From the NCBI GenBank assembly GCA_012064415.1, contig SSNU01000231.1:1-64000 (forward strand): a stretch of DNA of 64,000 nucleotides. Reading direction: 5' to 3'. The DNA comes from Gyrodactylus bullatarudis (lineage: Eukaryota > Platyhelminthes > Monogenea > Gyrodactylidea > Gyrodactylidae). Every line of letters starts with the position of its first letter. Positions within the stretch are counted from its first letter, which is position 1. Under the pieces are notes generated by a model. That model did no database searches and was not told where the DNA came from. It worked only from the letters and a program-made list of their open reading frames with translations. A program made the position numbers and the translations under genes. Below are positions 43,866-57,600 of this stretch, in pieces.

Positions 43866-44576
43866 TTTGGATTATAAACCCAGAGTTTTTCCGGAACCGT
43901 GTGATCGTTCGCATTTATCATCACTACTTGTACATAAGCTCTTCAAAGTTTAACATTAGTCTGAATTTTTTATCATATCCTCTCTTATTGTAAATAAAAA
44001 ATTTCTTTATCATTAATTAAATTCTGATTTTTTATACTGTATTGCTCACTAAATAAATAATAGTATTCATTGATTGATACTTGTATTTAATTATGTTGCT
44101 AAATTTCTATTGGCTCACTGATTATTCAGACATTTTCTTTACATACATTGTCCCGATACAAAGAGATTTCTTCTCATACCAAACATAGAATGTTTTCTTG
44201 AAAATCACAAGATTATTATTAAACAGTGATTATCTTAATTGATACATCAGCCCATTTTATATAGAACCTTTTATGGTTTTCTTTTCTAAGTTTTTAGTTT
44301 CAGCCCGTAACTTTCAGGTTAGAACAAATAACTCTAAAGGGAATTTACCCAGAGAGAAATTGATAAGTTTTATCAGCTCAATCCTATTATTTAAGCAATG
44401 AGGAGCAAATTCCTAATAAGAGAGTTTAACTCGAATAAATTGAATCAATACTTAGCCAATTTTCGAATTTTCAACTAAAGTTTGTATTAAGTAAATAAAA
44501 TATTGTTTCAATTGACATACTGTAGCTACCTTTTGAAATTTGGAGTGTAAATCTTGCCGTTTACAATCATTTAATA
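43866..44576. other. Intergenic spacer between methyltransferase and importin genes
   Basis: About 700 bases. AATAAA-like sequences near 43995 and 44052 can serve the upstream gene. No TATA box stands out just before the importin start. Confidence 0.4.
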
Positions 44577-47500
44577 ATGAACCCTGAAGTACTTGTCAAT
44601 GCTTTTAAAAACACTCTCAATCCAGAGACTCTAAAGAATGGAGAGAATACACTTAATGAGGTATGTAAATGAGTTATTCTAGTTGAAAATTCCTCCAGAT
44701 GCAAACAACTCCCAACTTTTTCTCAATTGTTCTTAAACTTATCGTTGAACCAAACGTTGATGTAAGTGTTCGGCAGGCTGCTGCAGTTTACTTCAAGAAT
44801 AAGATAATTTCCCATTGGGTCAAATATCCTGATGACGAAGAAGACACGTTTCTTGTTTCTGATGACGATAAGGCAATAATCAGAGAAAACATAATTCCTG
44901 CCATAATATCTCTTCCTGCTCCTCTTCAGTATGTTCATTGTATACTGAATCATAAATTTATTGAATTTATTTTATTCTAATAATAGAATTCAAATGAAAT
45001 CATGCTTAGAGAAAGTTATTCGCGCTGACTATCCAGATCGCTTTCCCAACCTCATCGAAAAAATTAAAGCTCACTTGAATGATACAAATTTCGCCTCGTT
45101 AAATGGAGCTCTTTTAGCATTATATGCTTTTTGTCAAAATTATGAGTATAGTAAACAGTCGGAATGGTTAATTATGAATCGTGTCATGAAGGATATGCTA
45201 CCAGGCCTATTCAATTTATTGACTGCTTTTTATCAGGGCAAAGCAAAAGAATCTCTATGCCTCCAAAAGCTCATTCTCAAGTGCATGAATGCATATATTG
45301 CATTCCGTTTTCCACTCGATACATTGAATGAACAAGTTTTGCCAGATTGGATCAATCTGCTCTGTTCAATTACTGCAGATTTTTATGATGTCGAAAACAC
45401 CGATGCTGATAGTCTCTATTGGAAAACTAAAAAGTGGGCATCTAACTTCTTAGTACGAGTTTCGGATAAATACGGAAATCCAGGACAGGTCACCAAAAAG
45501 TATCAAAACTTTTCTGAGTACTTTTTGCAGGGCTTCTCAACTCAAATCACCAACACTTGTTTATGTGTCTGTGCACATCACCATTCTGGTAAATTTGTGT
45601 CTCCCAGAGTATTGTCAACGTCTATGAAATACTTTACTGTTGCTCTTTGTCATTCATTCTCATACAAACTGCTTAGACAACACTTTAATGATCTTATTGA
45701 ACAAATCATTCATCCATTGCTAAGCCATAATGACGAAGATGAAGAGCTATGGGAAGATGACCCAAATGAGTACATTCGCTACAAATTCTCCATTTGGGAC
45801 GATTTCACCATCTCCGGTACAACTGATGCCAGTTTCACTTTATTAGAGCAAGCCTGTAAAAAGCGTAAGGGAATTCTGCAGTATACCATGAACTTTTGTT
45901 ATGGTATTCTTGTCAAAACTGACAATCCAAGAGCAATTGATGGTGCACTAACGATGATTGGTGCTGTCTCTGAACTGCTTCTCAAAAAGAAAGCATATAG
46001 AAGCCAACTGGAAATGTTTTTGGTTGCCCATGTATTTCCTGCTATGCAATCCAAAGAAAGATTTATCAGATCAAGAGCATGCTGGTTGATTAAAAAGTTG
46101 TCTAGTACCCGTTTCCAAGACCAGACAATCGTTGAAAAAATTGTTGATGCCACTAGACATTTAATGTCCAAGGATCCAGAAATTCCTGTTCGTACAATGG
46201 CTGCCGTTAGTCTCTTCGACTTTGTTACTGATCAAACTCAAATACAAGATCGTCTGAAGCCACACCTACCTCAAATTATTGTTGAACTTTTGACTCTTTT
46301 GCGTGAAACTGAATATGACGAGCTTTCCAATGTTATTGAAAAGGTCTTCTACATTTACAAAGATGACATTAAACCTATATCAAAACAAATGATGGAAGAA
46401 TTGGTTAGTTTCTCATTTTATTTTCTTTTTCTCAACTTGAACTAATTTTTACATTTAGGCTAAATCCTTCTTCATTCTAATGCATTATGATCCAATCAGT
46501 GGAAAAGCAATTGAAAATCAATCTGAAGAAATGCCAGACTATGAGAGTCGTCTAAATATTGCTGAGGGAATTTTAGAGAACATGGAAAACATTGCCATAA
46601 TTGCTTCTGAAAAGGATGAAATTTTGGCAGAGTTGGAACCCAGCGTCATTAGTGTTACCAAGGCGATCCTTGTTAATCAATGTGAAGAATTGTACGAAAA
46701 TATCCTAAAATGTCTCGAATGCATGATATACAAAAATATTAGCCCTGCCATGTGGCAAATGTACGATTTTATTTACGAAGCCTTCAAAAATGGAATGAGG
46801 GAATCATTCCTTGATCTCATGGATATTCTTCATCAGTACATAGTAGCTGACCAAAAAGGTTTTATGCAAGATCCAGCAAGACTTGAAAAAATGTTGGACA
46901 TGTGCCATAACCTACTCATAGATGATGATATCGACAGTGATGATCATGCTAGAGCTGCCAAACTACTCGAAGTTATTGCCCTCGATTATGCTGGCCAAAT
47001 TGATGCATATATTCCCAAGATTGTGGAAACAGCTCTGACTAGACTGAGCAGAGAAATTCACACGAAAGAATTGGAAATTATGTGTTTACAGGTAAGAAAT
47101 TAAATCATCAAATTTTTAATTGAAATTATTCAAAATTTTATCAGGTTATAAGTGCTGCCCTGTTTGCAAATTCAAATATTGTCTTGCGCTTATTGTGCGA
47201 ACATCCATGGCCGAATACTACTGTCCCAATGATTGAGAATTTCATCAAGCAACTGATTGAGAACGCCAAGCACATTGAAGGTCTCCATGATCGACGTCTA
47301 TTTATTATGGTTGTTTGCAAATTACTTTCCCTGACACCTAACGAGAGACCAGCGATTATAAATAATCATCACCAAGTATTCCTTCCTCGCTTGCTCTCTC
47401 TAATGCAAAAGCTTCCTGACTGTTACAAGGCTCGTAAAGATCTTGAAGACGACAGTGATGAGGATGAAGACGAGGATGATGAACTTGAGAATGACGATGG

Positions 47501-47909
47501 TGATGAAGAAGAAGCTGGAAGTGACGAAGATGCTGTTGACGAAGAAGATGTCGAATATCTTGAGCGTTTAGATAAAATAAATGAGGAATCTTTCCAGGAT
47601 GGTGAAGATGATATTGATGGAGCTAGTGATAGTATGATCATAACAGACTTGGAGATGTATGAGACTATCCTAGAAAAGGATGAACATGACAAAGAAGAAT
47701 ATGGTATTTTCTATAGAACTATGAATCAGTTAGAAAGTAGTCAACCAGATTGGTACAATACTCTTCTCTGTTCTCTTTCAGTTGAAGAGAAGACAACACT
47801 CAAACAGCTGGCAGAACTCTCTATCAAAGAAATCCATCAGAAAGAAAAGAATCTTAACAAGGCCGGTGATTTTCAGCCTGCTTCCGTCAACATAGCTATC
47901 TCCCATTGA
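44577..47909 (+). CDS. IPO7: Importin-7-type nuclear transport receptor (importin beta family)
   Basis: Five exons, 44577-44660, 44699-44928, 44987-46403, 46459-47091 and 47145-47909, join in frame to 1042 codons, close to the usual length of about 1040. Introns are 38, 58, 55 and 53 nt. The N-terminus has the Ran-binding importin-beta pattern (VDVSVRQAAAVYFKNKI, then ENIIPAI). HEAT repeats follow, with family landmarks ADYPDRFPNL, DEELWEDDPNEYIRYKF, ARACWLIKKL and LHDRRLF. The acidic loop at 47444-47560 (residues about 889-925) is the conserved Ran/cargo-modulating loop. The FG-like end of the vertebrate protein is absent. It carries ribosomal proteins, histone H1 and signalling proteins into the nucleus. 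Human importin-8 is a close relative; a single invertebrate copy would be orthologous to both. Start chosen by fit to the family N-terminus. Confidence 0.93.
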
Positions 47910-48084
47910 TAATTTTTATTTTTTGAAATTACTATTATTGTCATTATTACCATTATTTTTATTTGCTACGACTAAAAAATTATCAACAGATTCTGAGAGC
48001 ATCACTCAACTATTCTAAAGTATTTTGTAGCACTAAGAATTTGATATCATATTTCATATTCTTGAACTTATATTGAAAATATGT

Positions 48085-48090
48085 AATAAA
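48085..48090 (+). terminator. Polyadenylation signal of the importin gene
   Basis: AATAAA about 175 bases after the stop codon at 47909. Confidence 0.45.
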
Positions 48091-48426
48091 ATGGCTAATT
48101 TCCATTATAATAAACCCAAGTAATTGACATGCTATTAAATAAACTTTTGTACATGATTAAACTTAATAATAAATAGTTGAAATGAAATATACTCTGCCCT
48201 TGATTTAAAAGTTTTAAAGATCATTCCTTAGCATCTCACTAAGATGCCCATCTAATCTAATAAACCAAAATATTTCTCAAAAATCTTGTCTTGCACGAGA
48301 ATCGTGCCACGAGTTAAATTTGTCTAAGCACCCAACGTTTGTTTTAAAGAGCGCTCGAAAATCTTAGTATTTTTGTTCGTCCAATCATACTCAGGCGGAA
48401 AGTTTGATTTACTATACACCAGTTAA

Positions 48427-48873
<447 letters not shown>

Positions 48874-50689
48874 AGATCCCTAAAATTATTAAAAATACTA
48901 AGAGATATTTTCCCGAATTCATTCTTTCCCATTGTGTAAAATCAAATCATTCATGAATATATATAACTAATTCAAAGGAATGAACCCAATTGATTGTCTC
49001 TTTTTAATATCCTAACAATTAATCTTTCTATTTGGGTTTTATTTTCTGGATTATTATGAATTAAAATTATCTCTAAATGTCTCTATCCTTATAATACTCT
49101 CTTATATTTTTCTTGGAATTTTGAATTCAGAAATATCTTTTGTATTTTTCCATTATCCACTCATCATTATACATTTTTGATTAACAAATTTAAATTTATT
49201 CTTAACTTTTCCGCTCTGTTTCATTCTAGATTTTGAATTCCTTTCAGCATAGAATCAATTTTAATAGCTATTTGAGACTTAACCATAATCTTTCTTTGAA
49301 CTAAGTTACTACCTACTAGGTAGTACTTACCATTCTGTAGCGTCTTGTATTTGAATAAAAACTGACTCCATTACAAAGTTTTAGAATCGAACATACTCAG
49401 GTTCTCGAGTGAATCAACTCAGAAGTGTTGAGCTTTGATTTTATTTCGAATCGACATTTTTAATATCCATTCTGTGAGAAACCAAAGAGTCAAACTGATT
49501 TTCATCCTATTTAGTAGATTAACGAAATCTTAATCTCTAAATAAAAGCTCGTCTAAATTTTTAAAAAGTATTTTTCAGTTTACTTTCAAGTAAATACCTG
49601 AATAGTTGTATGAAAATTTCTGAGGGGTAATTCGAAATCCCTTGACTCATCAGGAATGTCTTTTAACTTCTTTCCGCTACGAGATTATCAACGATATTAA
49701 AATTAAGTGAATATAAAGGCTAAACATGGATTTTTAATTTGCGTATTTTACGATAAAAAATCGATGATTTCAACGGAAAAAGTTGAAATTCACTAAAAAG
49801 TATGACTGATATCATATTTATTAAGCTTTTCTATCATAAAATAAACTAGGCCCTCTAACGTAAAAAATTAGTTTTCAAGAAAAAATATTGACATTTTTTA
49901 AATGTTGAGTTGGCCCCCAATTCCTATCGAACATTGAGCGAAATTTTTTATTATTGATTTCAAAGAGGGTGGATGATCGAATGAAATATTGACAGTTCTT
50001 TGATTATCAAGTTGATAATATCAACATTTCACTGACTTTCGAGAAGTGAAAATGATCAAGAAATCGAAATTCATCTCCTAAACGATAATGAGGTGATTCC
50101 TTAGATCAGATTTAGCAAATTCGATTTTCTCGTCTTATTTTGATCGTGAATGTAATTCTATACCATGATCCTTTATTTTTTGTTCAACGTAAATCAACCT
50201 TAAGATTTTCGAACAGGTGATTTTTTCTGTTATTCTTTGTTTGAAAAATTTCTTGCCATTATCAAAATTATTTAATGTCATATCTGATGGATTGAATGTC
50301 GAACCTTTTCATGATAAAATATATAAGCCTCGCTTTGTTCGTTAAAAAGACTGAAATTGTATATATAGTAGAGTTGGACGAAATGAGAAAAATTTGAGAA
50401 AATTGATACCTAGATATGGTAAAAATAAAGAGAAAAAATTAAAAATAAGAACTGGCCTATCTTAGGCCAAAATAAAACCCAAATTCTTACAAGCAGCCAT
50501 AAACAAATTCCATGTTTCGCGGAAACTTAGAATTAAATTTTGAAAACATATTTGTTTGAATATAAAAGAAATATTTTGACCGTAAATTCAAAATAAAATT
50601 TGAACGATAATGTTGTGGAACTTCGTCAAAATTCTTTACTAATATTGGGTTCTGAACTCGTGGGAGAAGGTTAGAGACAACAGACGCAT
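48874..50689. other. Gene-free AT-rich stretch
   Basis: The first few hundred bases are presumably the 3' UTR of the E2 gene. Further on, the R1 internal block (GAAGTGAAAATGATCAAG near 50044) occurs in degenerate form. No coding exon seen. Confidence 0.45.
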
Positions 50690-50740
50690 TTTCTAGTGAT
50701 CAACGTTATATTTCGCCAGGTCTCTGAGGACGCTAGCCTG
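50690..50740 (-). ncRNA. Decayed hammerhead-ribozyme copy
   Basis: On the minus strand the segment keeps the GAAA and a stem-III-like block ending ATC in the places seen at 8717-8760, and the short stem II closed by G-C. The CTGANGA core is damaged (it reads CTCAGAGA). It is recognisable as the same repeat but should not cleave. Confidence 0.5.
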
Positions 50741-52194
50741 GTTGACATATAAAAATAAATATCAAAATATAGTCTTCCAATTTTCAACTACTGGAGAAAG
50801 ATCAAAATTTTTCTATTCGATAGTAGTCGGGTAAAGAAAAACAAATTTTCGATGGAAAATTAATTATTTATTTGATTAAAAAATTTTCTTCTTGTGAAAT
50901 TAAGGTGGAAAACAATAATTGGCAAATTGTAAAAATCTATTGTGATGTAATATCACTTTAGTTTTCGAGGAATGGAATTTGGATCTGAAATTAGAAAAGT
51001 TTTATCACTGATCGAGAAAATTAATGGGTTTATATAGTAAAAATATCGAAATTGATAAGTTACAATTTGAGAGATGTAGAAAAAACCTTGAAATGTTGAT
51101 CGTAGTTAGATAAAATAATTAAAAATTAGGGCGGTTAAAATGCTTTTTTGCTATTTTTGATATGTTGCTAGAGTTTTAATGAGATTTATGAAGTTAACAT
51201 TCTTGAGCAACAAGAATATTTTCTCACGAAAATAATTTTGATTGGTCAATGAAAAATTTTAAGCTTGGGATGTTATTTAACCTCATTCGTTCCATAATTA
51301 AATGTCTGATCACACGTTTGGACGCAATGTTCTGTCTTACCCAAACGAAAAAAATATTTTCTGTAATTTACCTACAAGTAGTACATAACATAGTTTTTCA
51401 TATCCTATAAAAATGCTATAATTTTTGTGCTATTTTTTTCTGAAAAAATGCTATTTTGTGACCGCCCTATTAATAATATATCAATTCAGGTTTTCCATCA
51501 AAAGCCGAATGCATTCATTATTTTTTTATCAGAGTTAATTTCTCATACCTCCGTAATAACTGTCAAAATGTTATCTCTCTCTTCTCTACCCCTCTAAAAA
51601 GGTTTTTTTTTCTGTAGCATATACTACTATAAAGTAGACACGAAAACTCAAATACACTAAAATAACAAGATTCTTATCACATTTGAAATTGATATGGAAA
51701 TTGGAAATCACTTGAATAAATCAATGATAAACTTTCAAATTATCGAGTCTAGTCTGATTAATGTGAGAAATAAACCTCCTTGATCTTCTCTGGCTTATTG
51801 CATAAAAATGATCCAATAGAAAAAAGTTTATCTACTAATTAGTAAGATTATAAATTTTGTGTGCATTATTGATCGAAAATAACATTACGAAATTCAATTA
51901 TTTGTCCTCTATTTTTTAAGGATGATTGTATCACTGTTATTAGAGCCACAAAAATTTTTTTATATTTTATTTTTATTTTTAAAATTTCTTATATTTATAT
52001 AAAACTGATAATTACAAAATAATAAAGTAATCTTTGTAGAGGTTTTCGTTCAAAGCAAAATAAATGAAAAATGATGTATAAAAGAAAAAAAAATAAAAAT
52101 GTTCTATCGAATTCATCAAATTGGCGAATGAGATTAGTAATCAATGATAACTAATCATAAAGTTATAAAATATGAAAAACTAGTGTCTGCAATC
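50741..52194. other. Gene-free AT-rich stretch
   Basis: No exon or recognised repeat; only short AT-rich frames. Confidence 0.4.
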
Positions 52195-52500
52195 AAAACG
52201 AAAATCATCTGGTTAATGGAGGTATGAATAAAGTAAAGACTTAGAGTAATCTAATTTAGATCTAATGTGTGACATGACAGATTTAAGATTAGACAGGTCA
52301 TTACAATCAGACAATTTATATTTTAAATTAATAGCGTTGAAATTAGATAATAATAGGTAATTAGCATCGTATTTAGAATTCCTGAGATTATAGTTATTCT
52401 CAGAAACTCAGAAAATTTTTTAACTATGAATGCATATCTACGAACCCAGAGAGGGTTAATCCCTGAGATCAAGATGAGTGCATTGTACGAGTCCAGGTGG
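52195..52500 (-). pseudogene. LINE C-terminal tail copy
   Basis: On the minus strand it reads SGINPLWVRRYAF, then after breaks SHIRSKLDYSKSLLYSYLH and a stop. It is closely similar to 22600-22945 over its whole length, including the untranslated bases after the stop, so both are copies of one LINE family. Confidence 0.65.
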
Positions 52501-53384
52501 GGATATAGAGAATGTAAAAATCTAAAAATAATAAATAAATTTTTTTTTCGATTTTAATCGGGAATAATTACTTACAAGTAAAACTAATGAAAAATCAATC
52601 AATGTTGAAATCAAACTAAAAATCAACGAAATTTCAAAATAATAATAATTATTATTCTCTTAAAGGTAATTATTGTAGATTAGACAAAGAAATGTTTAAC
52701 TAGTTGACATGAACATGAGAATTTACCTTTTTAACAAAAACTTTAAAATTTTTCAAAGATTATGAAAAGCGCCAAAAAGATGTTTATCATTTTGAATAAA
52801 AATTATTATTTATAAGAGTAAAAAATCTTTTTTTTTCAGTTGAAACGCACGAAATGTTGATTCACATTGAATGATAGGACAGAAGGGAGAGGAGGTTTTT
52901 GACTGTGACATTGATTGACAGATTATAATACAAATGTAGTGATAATGAGTCATGACGTAATGTAGTGGGAAAATCTTAACACATTAGGATCGTTATTTTA
53001 ACCTCCGACTTAAAACACCAAGGGGGGGGGTCCAGCATTCTGTCTATCCATTTTGATTGGGATTTTGTATTTTTCAATATCGACTTTTTTGATTCAAATT
53101 TTGTTACTCGAACTATTCTGGAAAATCTCGTGATTATGATTTAATTTTTTGAAATAATGCATAAAATTCTATGCTCTATCGAATGGTATAAGTCTCTTAA
53201 TGTAAAAAGTTGAAATAACAGAGTTATTCTATCTTTGTTATTATTCCTCTTAGACAATTTTTTGTTAGTGCATTGAAAAGAGGAGGAAATTCCCTTTCGA
53301 ATGATATATAATGAGCAAGTTAAAGTATATTAATTTTAAGAAGGTTTAAAGAATTGAGAATGAGTTGAAAAACTGCTTATTCCT
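52501..53384. other. Gene-free AT-rich stretch
   Basis: Contains an R2-like end near 52700-52760 and a run of nine G at about 53023-53031, which stands out in such AT-rich DNA. No exon seen. Confidence 0.4.
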
Positions 53385-53480
53385 TATTGGCTAATGAGTG
53401 CTCAACGCTGATTGGCTGGAATTTTGGGGCAGAGAGGTATAAATCAGAACCTCAGTGAAAAAGTTAATTTATCTCGAGTC
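53385..53480 (+). promoter_or_regulatory. Promoter-like segment with CCAAT boxes and TATA box
   Basis: ATTGGCTAATG (near 53385) and GATTGGCTGG (near 53410) are two inverted CCAAT boxes in the same orientation, followed by TATAAAT at about 53449. The spacing suits a polymerase II core promoter, but only a 33-codon frame follows. About 260 bases later comes AATAAA-like sequence. A solo LTR of a retroelement would explain promoter and poly-A signal together. Confidence 0.4.
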
Positions 53481-54299
53481 ATCATGTGTGAAATTGACTG
53501 TATTGTGAAGTAATAGAACCTGAAAAATGAACAACATATTTCGACATAAATTTTTTTCGAAAATGGGATTTAAATTTTTTAAAAGTCCTGCCCATAAGAT
53601 GTCTAGTAATTGTCGTATCCTTTTGTAAATAATCATTAAATCTTGTATTTATATTATTTTTGTATCATCTGTTAGGAACTTGAACTTATGTAGTAAAGTA
53701 AGGATAAAATAAAGGAGAGGATATTATTGAATCATGATTTAAATTCAGTGCTCCTAATATAGCAATCGAAATGCCGTCCTTTCTTACTCTTCCCCGAATC
53801 TCTTTCTTCATCTGAAAATATTTGAAGAATATTCTTCGATCAACATTTTAAATTGGATGGAATATTTTTGCACGGAATTAATAAATAATTTTTATCCGTT
53901 AATTTTCTTTCGTTCTGAAAATATTCCAACTCTGCAAAATAAATCAAATGTTAATCTGATTGAGACATAAAAAGAATAAATTCTAGTTCTGAAGAAGAAA
54001 TGAAAAAAGTAAATTATTAATCTCACCTATAGACTTGTGTTCTGACTTTTCTATATGATATGACTAGATAGTTTAACTTACTGAATGTTTACAAATTATT
54101 TATTTTTGAAAACCTATTTGTCATAGATACAAGGAGTAAATTTTTCAAAACTCCAATTGTCAGCCTGGGTTAGAGTCTAATTCAGTTGCTTGAAATGATT
54201 CTAATGATATATAAAACATAATATCTAAATCTTTTATTTACTTGTGGCATAATAGAGGTAACATTTTTATTGTTGGTTTCTAAACTCATAAGGAAGGTT

Positions 54300-54345
54300 C
54301 GTGAAAACGTTATATTTCGCCGGGTCTCTTCAGACTCTTCCCCGG
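54300..54345 (-). ncRNA. Partly decayed hammerhead-ribozyme copy
   Basis: The minus strand has CTGAAGA (54333-54327), a permitted form of the CTGANGA core, a short G-C-closed stem II, GAAA (54318-54315) and a TTC cleavage triplet. Stem III pairs poorly and stem I keeps only two pairs, so activity is doubtful. It belongs to the same family as 8717-8760. Confidence 0.55.
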
Positions 54346-54352
54346 TTAACAT

Positions 54353-54628
54353 TTAAATATTATTATAATGCAATATTTTGAGTCCTTCCATTGGTTGATT
54401 TTGATGCTTGGACTTCTTCAGGTAAGGGGGGATGGGAACTAAATTGAAATCATTACTGTGCTCAATCTGATGATTGTTTCTGTCTTTTGATGAAAGGAAT
54501 GATTTGTAACTGTCCACAATTTTACACCACTGAATAACTTTTACGGTCAGGAGTTTTAAAATTACCAAAATTGATTTCCTGAAATTTACTCTTAATAGAT
54601 ACTTTTGTCCAGTAATCATAGAACTCAA
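54353..54628 (-). pseudogene. Open frame upstream of a hammerhead copy, retroelement tail
   Basis: A 91-codon minus-strand frame ends just before the hammerhead-like motif, exactly as at 8774-9031, and its last 30 residues (DFNLVPIP, QPMEGLK, final hydrophobic Ile) resemble that frame. Earlier parts are not alignable by eye. It is a C-terminal remnant of the element that carries the ribozyme. Confidence 0.45.
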
Positions 54629-54639
54629 ATATGCAACCC

Positions 54640-57600
54640 TATGAGATACATTAGCAAATGCTAGCTGGAATTCTAAATTTACACTGATGCTATTTTCGAT
54701 TTCAATAATTTTCCACGTTCCTAATGTTCATAGCCATAACAAAAATCGATGTTTAATGTAATTAAATTTTCCTTCGTATCCGCAGTGGGTACTGATTAGA
54801 TATTCTTTTTGATGTAATTCTAATAATAATAATAATAATTTCACACATGAAGGAATCAAAAAAGAATAGAAATTAAATAAAAAATCATGCTATCTGTGTA
54901 GGATTTAGCCATACAGAAAAGTACGCAGACTAATTCGATGTTTTTTGTCAGAATGAAAAAAGCCTTTGAAATGGTTTGATAAATTATATCATTAGTTGTA
55001 TTTTAATTAAATGGCTAAATAATAGGAAATAGATTTCAACTCTTCATGTCCCAAATTATTTTTTTTCCTCACACCTTATCAAAATAATTACGCTGGTTCC
55101 GAATCTGAATTCCTTTTCGAAAGCTGATTTATCCTTTCAAATATAATAGAGGTTAAAATAGGCATTTTTTGGCTTTAAAACCAGTTATCTTCTAAACCAT
55201 TAGAGATATTAAGCAGGCAATTGCGTATTTCAAATCTACAGCAATTGTTTTACGATCGAAAGTTATTTTATTTTTTCCTAAGACCTCAGAAAATAGGTTT
55301 CAAAAAAACGTTCTAAATATATTAAGAAAATAACCCTTCTTCAAGTAACTATGGTGTGCATCAGGAAAAAGCTATCTTTATGAATTATACATAATTTTGT
55401 AGCTCAATAAATTTCCTTTCTAATTAGGGGCGAAAAAAGTATTTGAAGAATCTTTTAGTTCAAATTATCACTCAAGAAAGTGTTGTGTTCAACTGGTTGA
55501 ACAATAGGACATGAAGGCCCTTCATTGAAGGGTTAAAAATGAACGATTCTCACCGTCTTCTGAATTCTCTAAGAAATTAATATTTCTGCTGATACAAATA
55601 AAATTGTCGAAGATGCTCGGATATTCATTCCTACCGAATCTAATTTAATTATGAATCTGAAGATGCCTCTAGGGATCTTTTAAACATATAATGAACTTCC
55701 TTAAAACGAAGTAGAACTTACTAAAATATTTAAGCTCCTTCTGAGATAAATTTAAGATTTTTTCCCCCGATTTGGTCTACACTTCAAGGGCTAATCTAAA
55801 GCTAGTTAATATGAAATTGGGAATATATTCACAAAATTTTTTGCGACAAATTCTTAGTGGATGGTCACCCCCGTGGTTTATCTGGACACCAAATAATCGT
55901 TTAACATTGGTTTTCCTATTACTTGTTAAATCATCGAAGAGCATTAGCTAACGAAAATCAGCCTATTGATTGACAGAGCGCCAAGGACACTTTCTAGCGT
56001 TATGTCCTCGTGTTTCAAAGCTAGTAAGAATTCTAATTAAAATTTAGACTCAACGATTCTTTCGAGAAAATTGCATAACATCTATCTAAATGTATAGAAA
56101 TCACTTGCTGGATTCTGATTAGTCGAGATAAATAATACTTAATTAGGTGGTCAATATTCGTGTTTCAATAAGAATAAGATGTTCCAATAGAAATATTTTT
56201 ACTATAAATTTATCATATCGATGGGCGATTTAAGTAATTTTTCGTCCAAGTCTAGTGTGTTTCATGTTAAAAAACTGTAATTTTTACATTGGTATTATTA
56301 TTATTGGAATTGAAGATCTTCAGTTTTCAATCTTACGAAATAGTATGGATATTCTACAGACATCTTCGACTATTTCACTATTATTAAGGGATATACTCAA
56401 TGAGTAGTACTCATCCATCAAAGAGAATTTTACATTACCTATGGCCTGTAATTAGAGCAATTGTTAACAGAAAGAAGTAGACTTTTATTAAAAGATTAGT
56501 GAATTTATCCATTAGCTTAAAAAAACTTTATCTAAGTGAGCAAGAGACTTTGATTGATTTTATAATAAAATATATAGCTGATTTCAAATTTAAAAGATTC
56601 TAAATTCATAAAACTTTATGAAGATTATCTGACCGTTTTAATCCTAATTTTTAAAGAAATACTACACCCTTTTACAGATAGACTAATGGGATGTTTATTT
56701 AAAAGCTTGATCTGGCGCTTTAATTTAGCCATATCAAAAACTATTTGTAAAAAGTTTTTTTTGACTGAATAGTCATTGTTTAAGATTTGACATATGTAAG
56801 TATAACATCTTTTTTTCTATCACAATAAAAGGGAAAGGACTAACGTCAGTACACTTTAATCAGGGCTCTATTTGATATTTTAAAGTATAAATGAGATGCG
56901 AGCTGAGCCTTTAGGAGAACATTTGATCTTATCAAGGAATGATTTCTACAAACTCCTAAAAGGTCAATAACATTGCTTTGTTTCTCTTCATGTAATTTGA
57001 TATTTAGGGGAAAACGACAAGATTTGATTTAAGGATCTATACTAAGAAGAGATAGTCAAGGAAAATAAAATGAATTTTTTGCAATTTTCAAGCTTAAAAT
57101 AAATCACGGTTCAAAAGAAATGTTAATTAGGCATTTATTTGAATAGCAAATTGAAAAAAATTTAGATTTTGCACTCAAGAGTTTTAAACAAATCTAATCA
57201 ATTACTTGTAGATGAGAAATTGGACTAATTCATCAGCAAAGTTAACCACTGAAATTCATCTTTGGCAAATTTGAGAGAAATAATCAAAAAACACAGTAGG
57301 GCAACAGAGGATGTGAACACCATATTTTATTTTCATCCTATTCTAAATTTCATCTAAAGTTATTAATTGACAAAAAGAAACTGGTGATTCTCTTTAAATG
57401 ACAAATTTCTGTAATATTTTTTGGCCATATTCGAACCTTTTGTCTAACTCTGATCCAAATTATCAAACTATTGAGTACAGTTGTACCTCTATAAAAGATG
57501 TAACAAACCTATCCCTCTCCTCTCTGCCCCTTTTAAGTTGAAAAAAATCATCTATAAAGTAGGTGTCGAACTTTCCAAAAAATTAAAATTCACTCAATTA

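Noticed and set aside
47423..47692. Ser-rich minus-strand frame
   Set aside because: It is the mirror of the acidic Asp/Glu codons of the importin gene.
49640..49680. Hammerhead-like CTGATGAG on the minus strand
   Set aside because: It is followed by CGAATT rather than GAAA, and no stem pairing is present.
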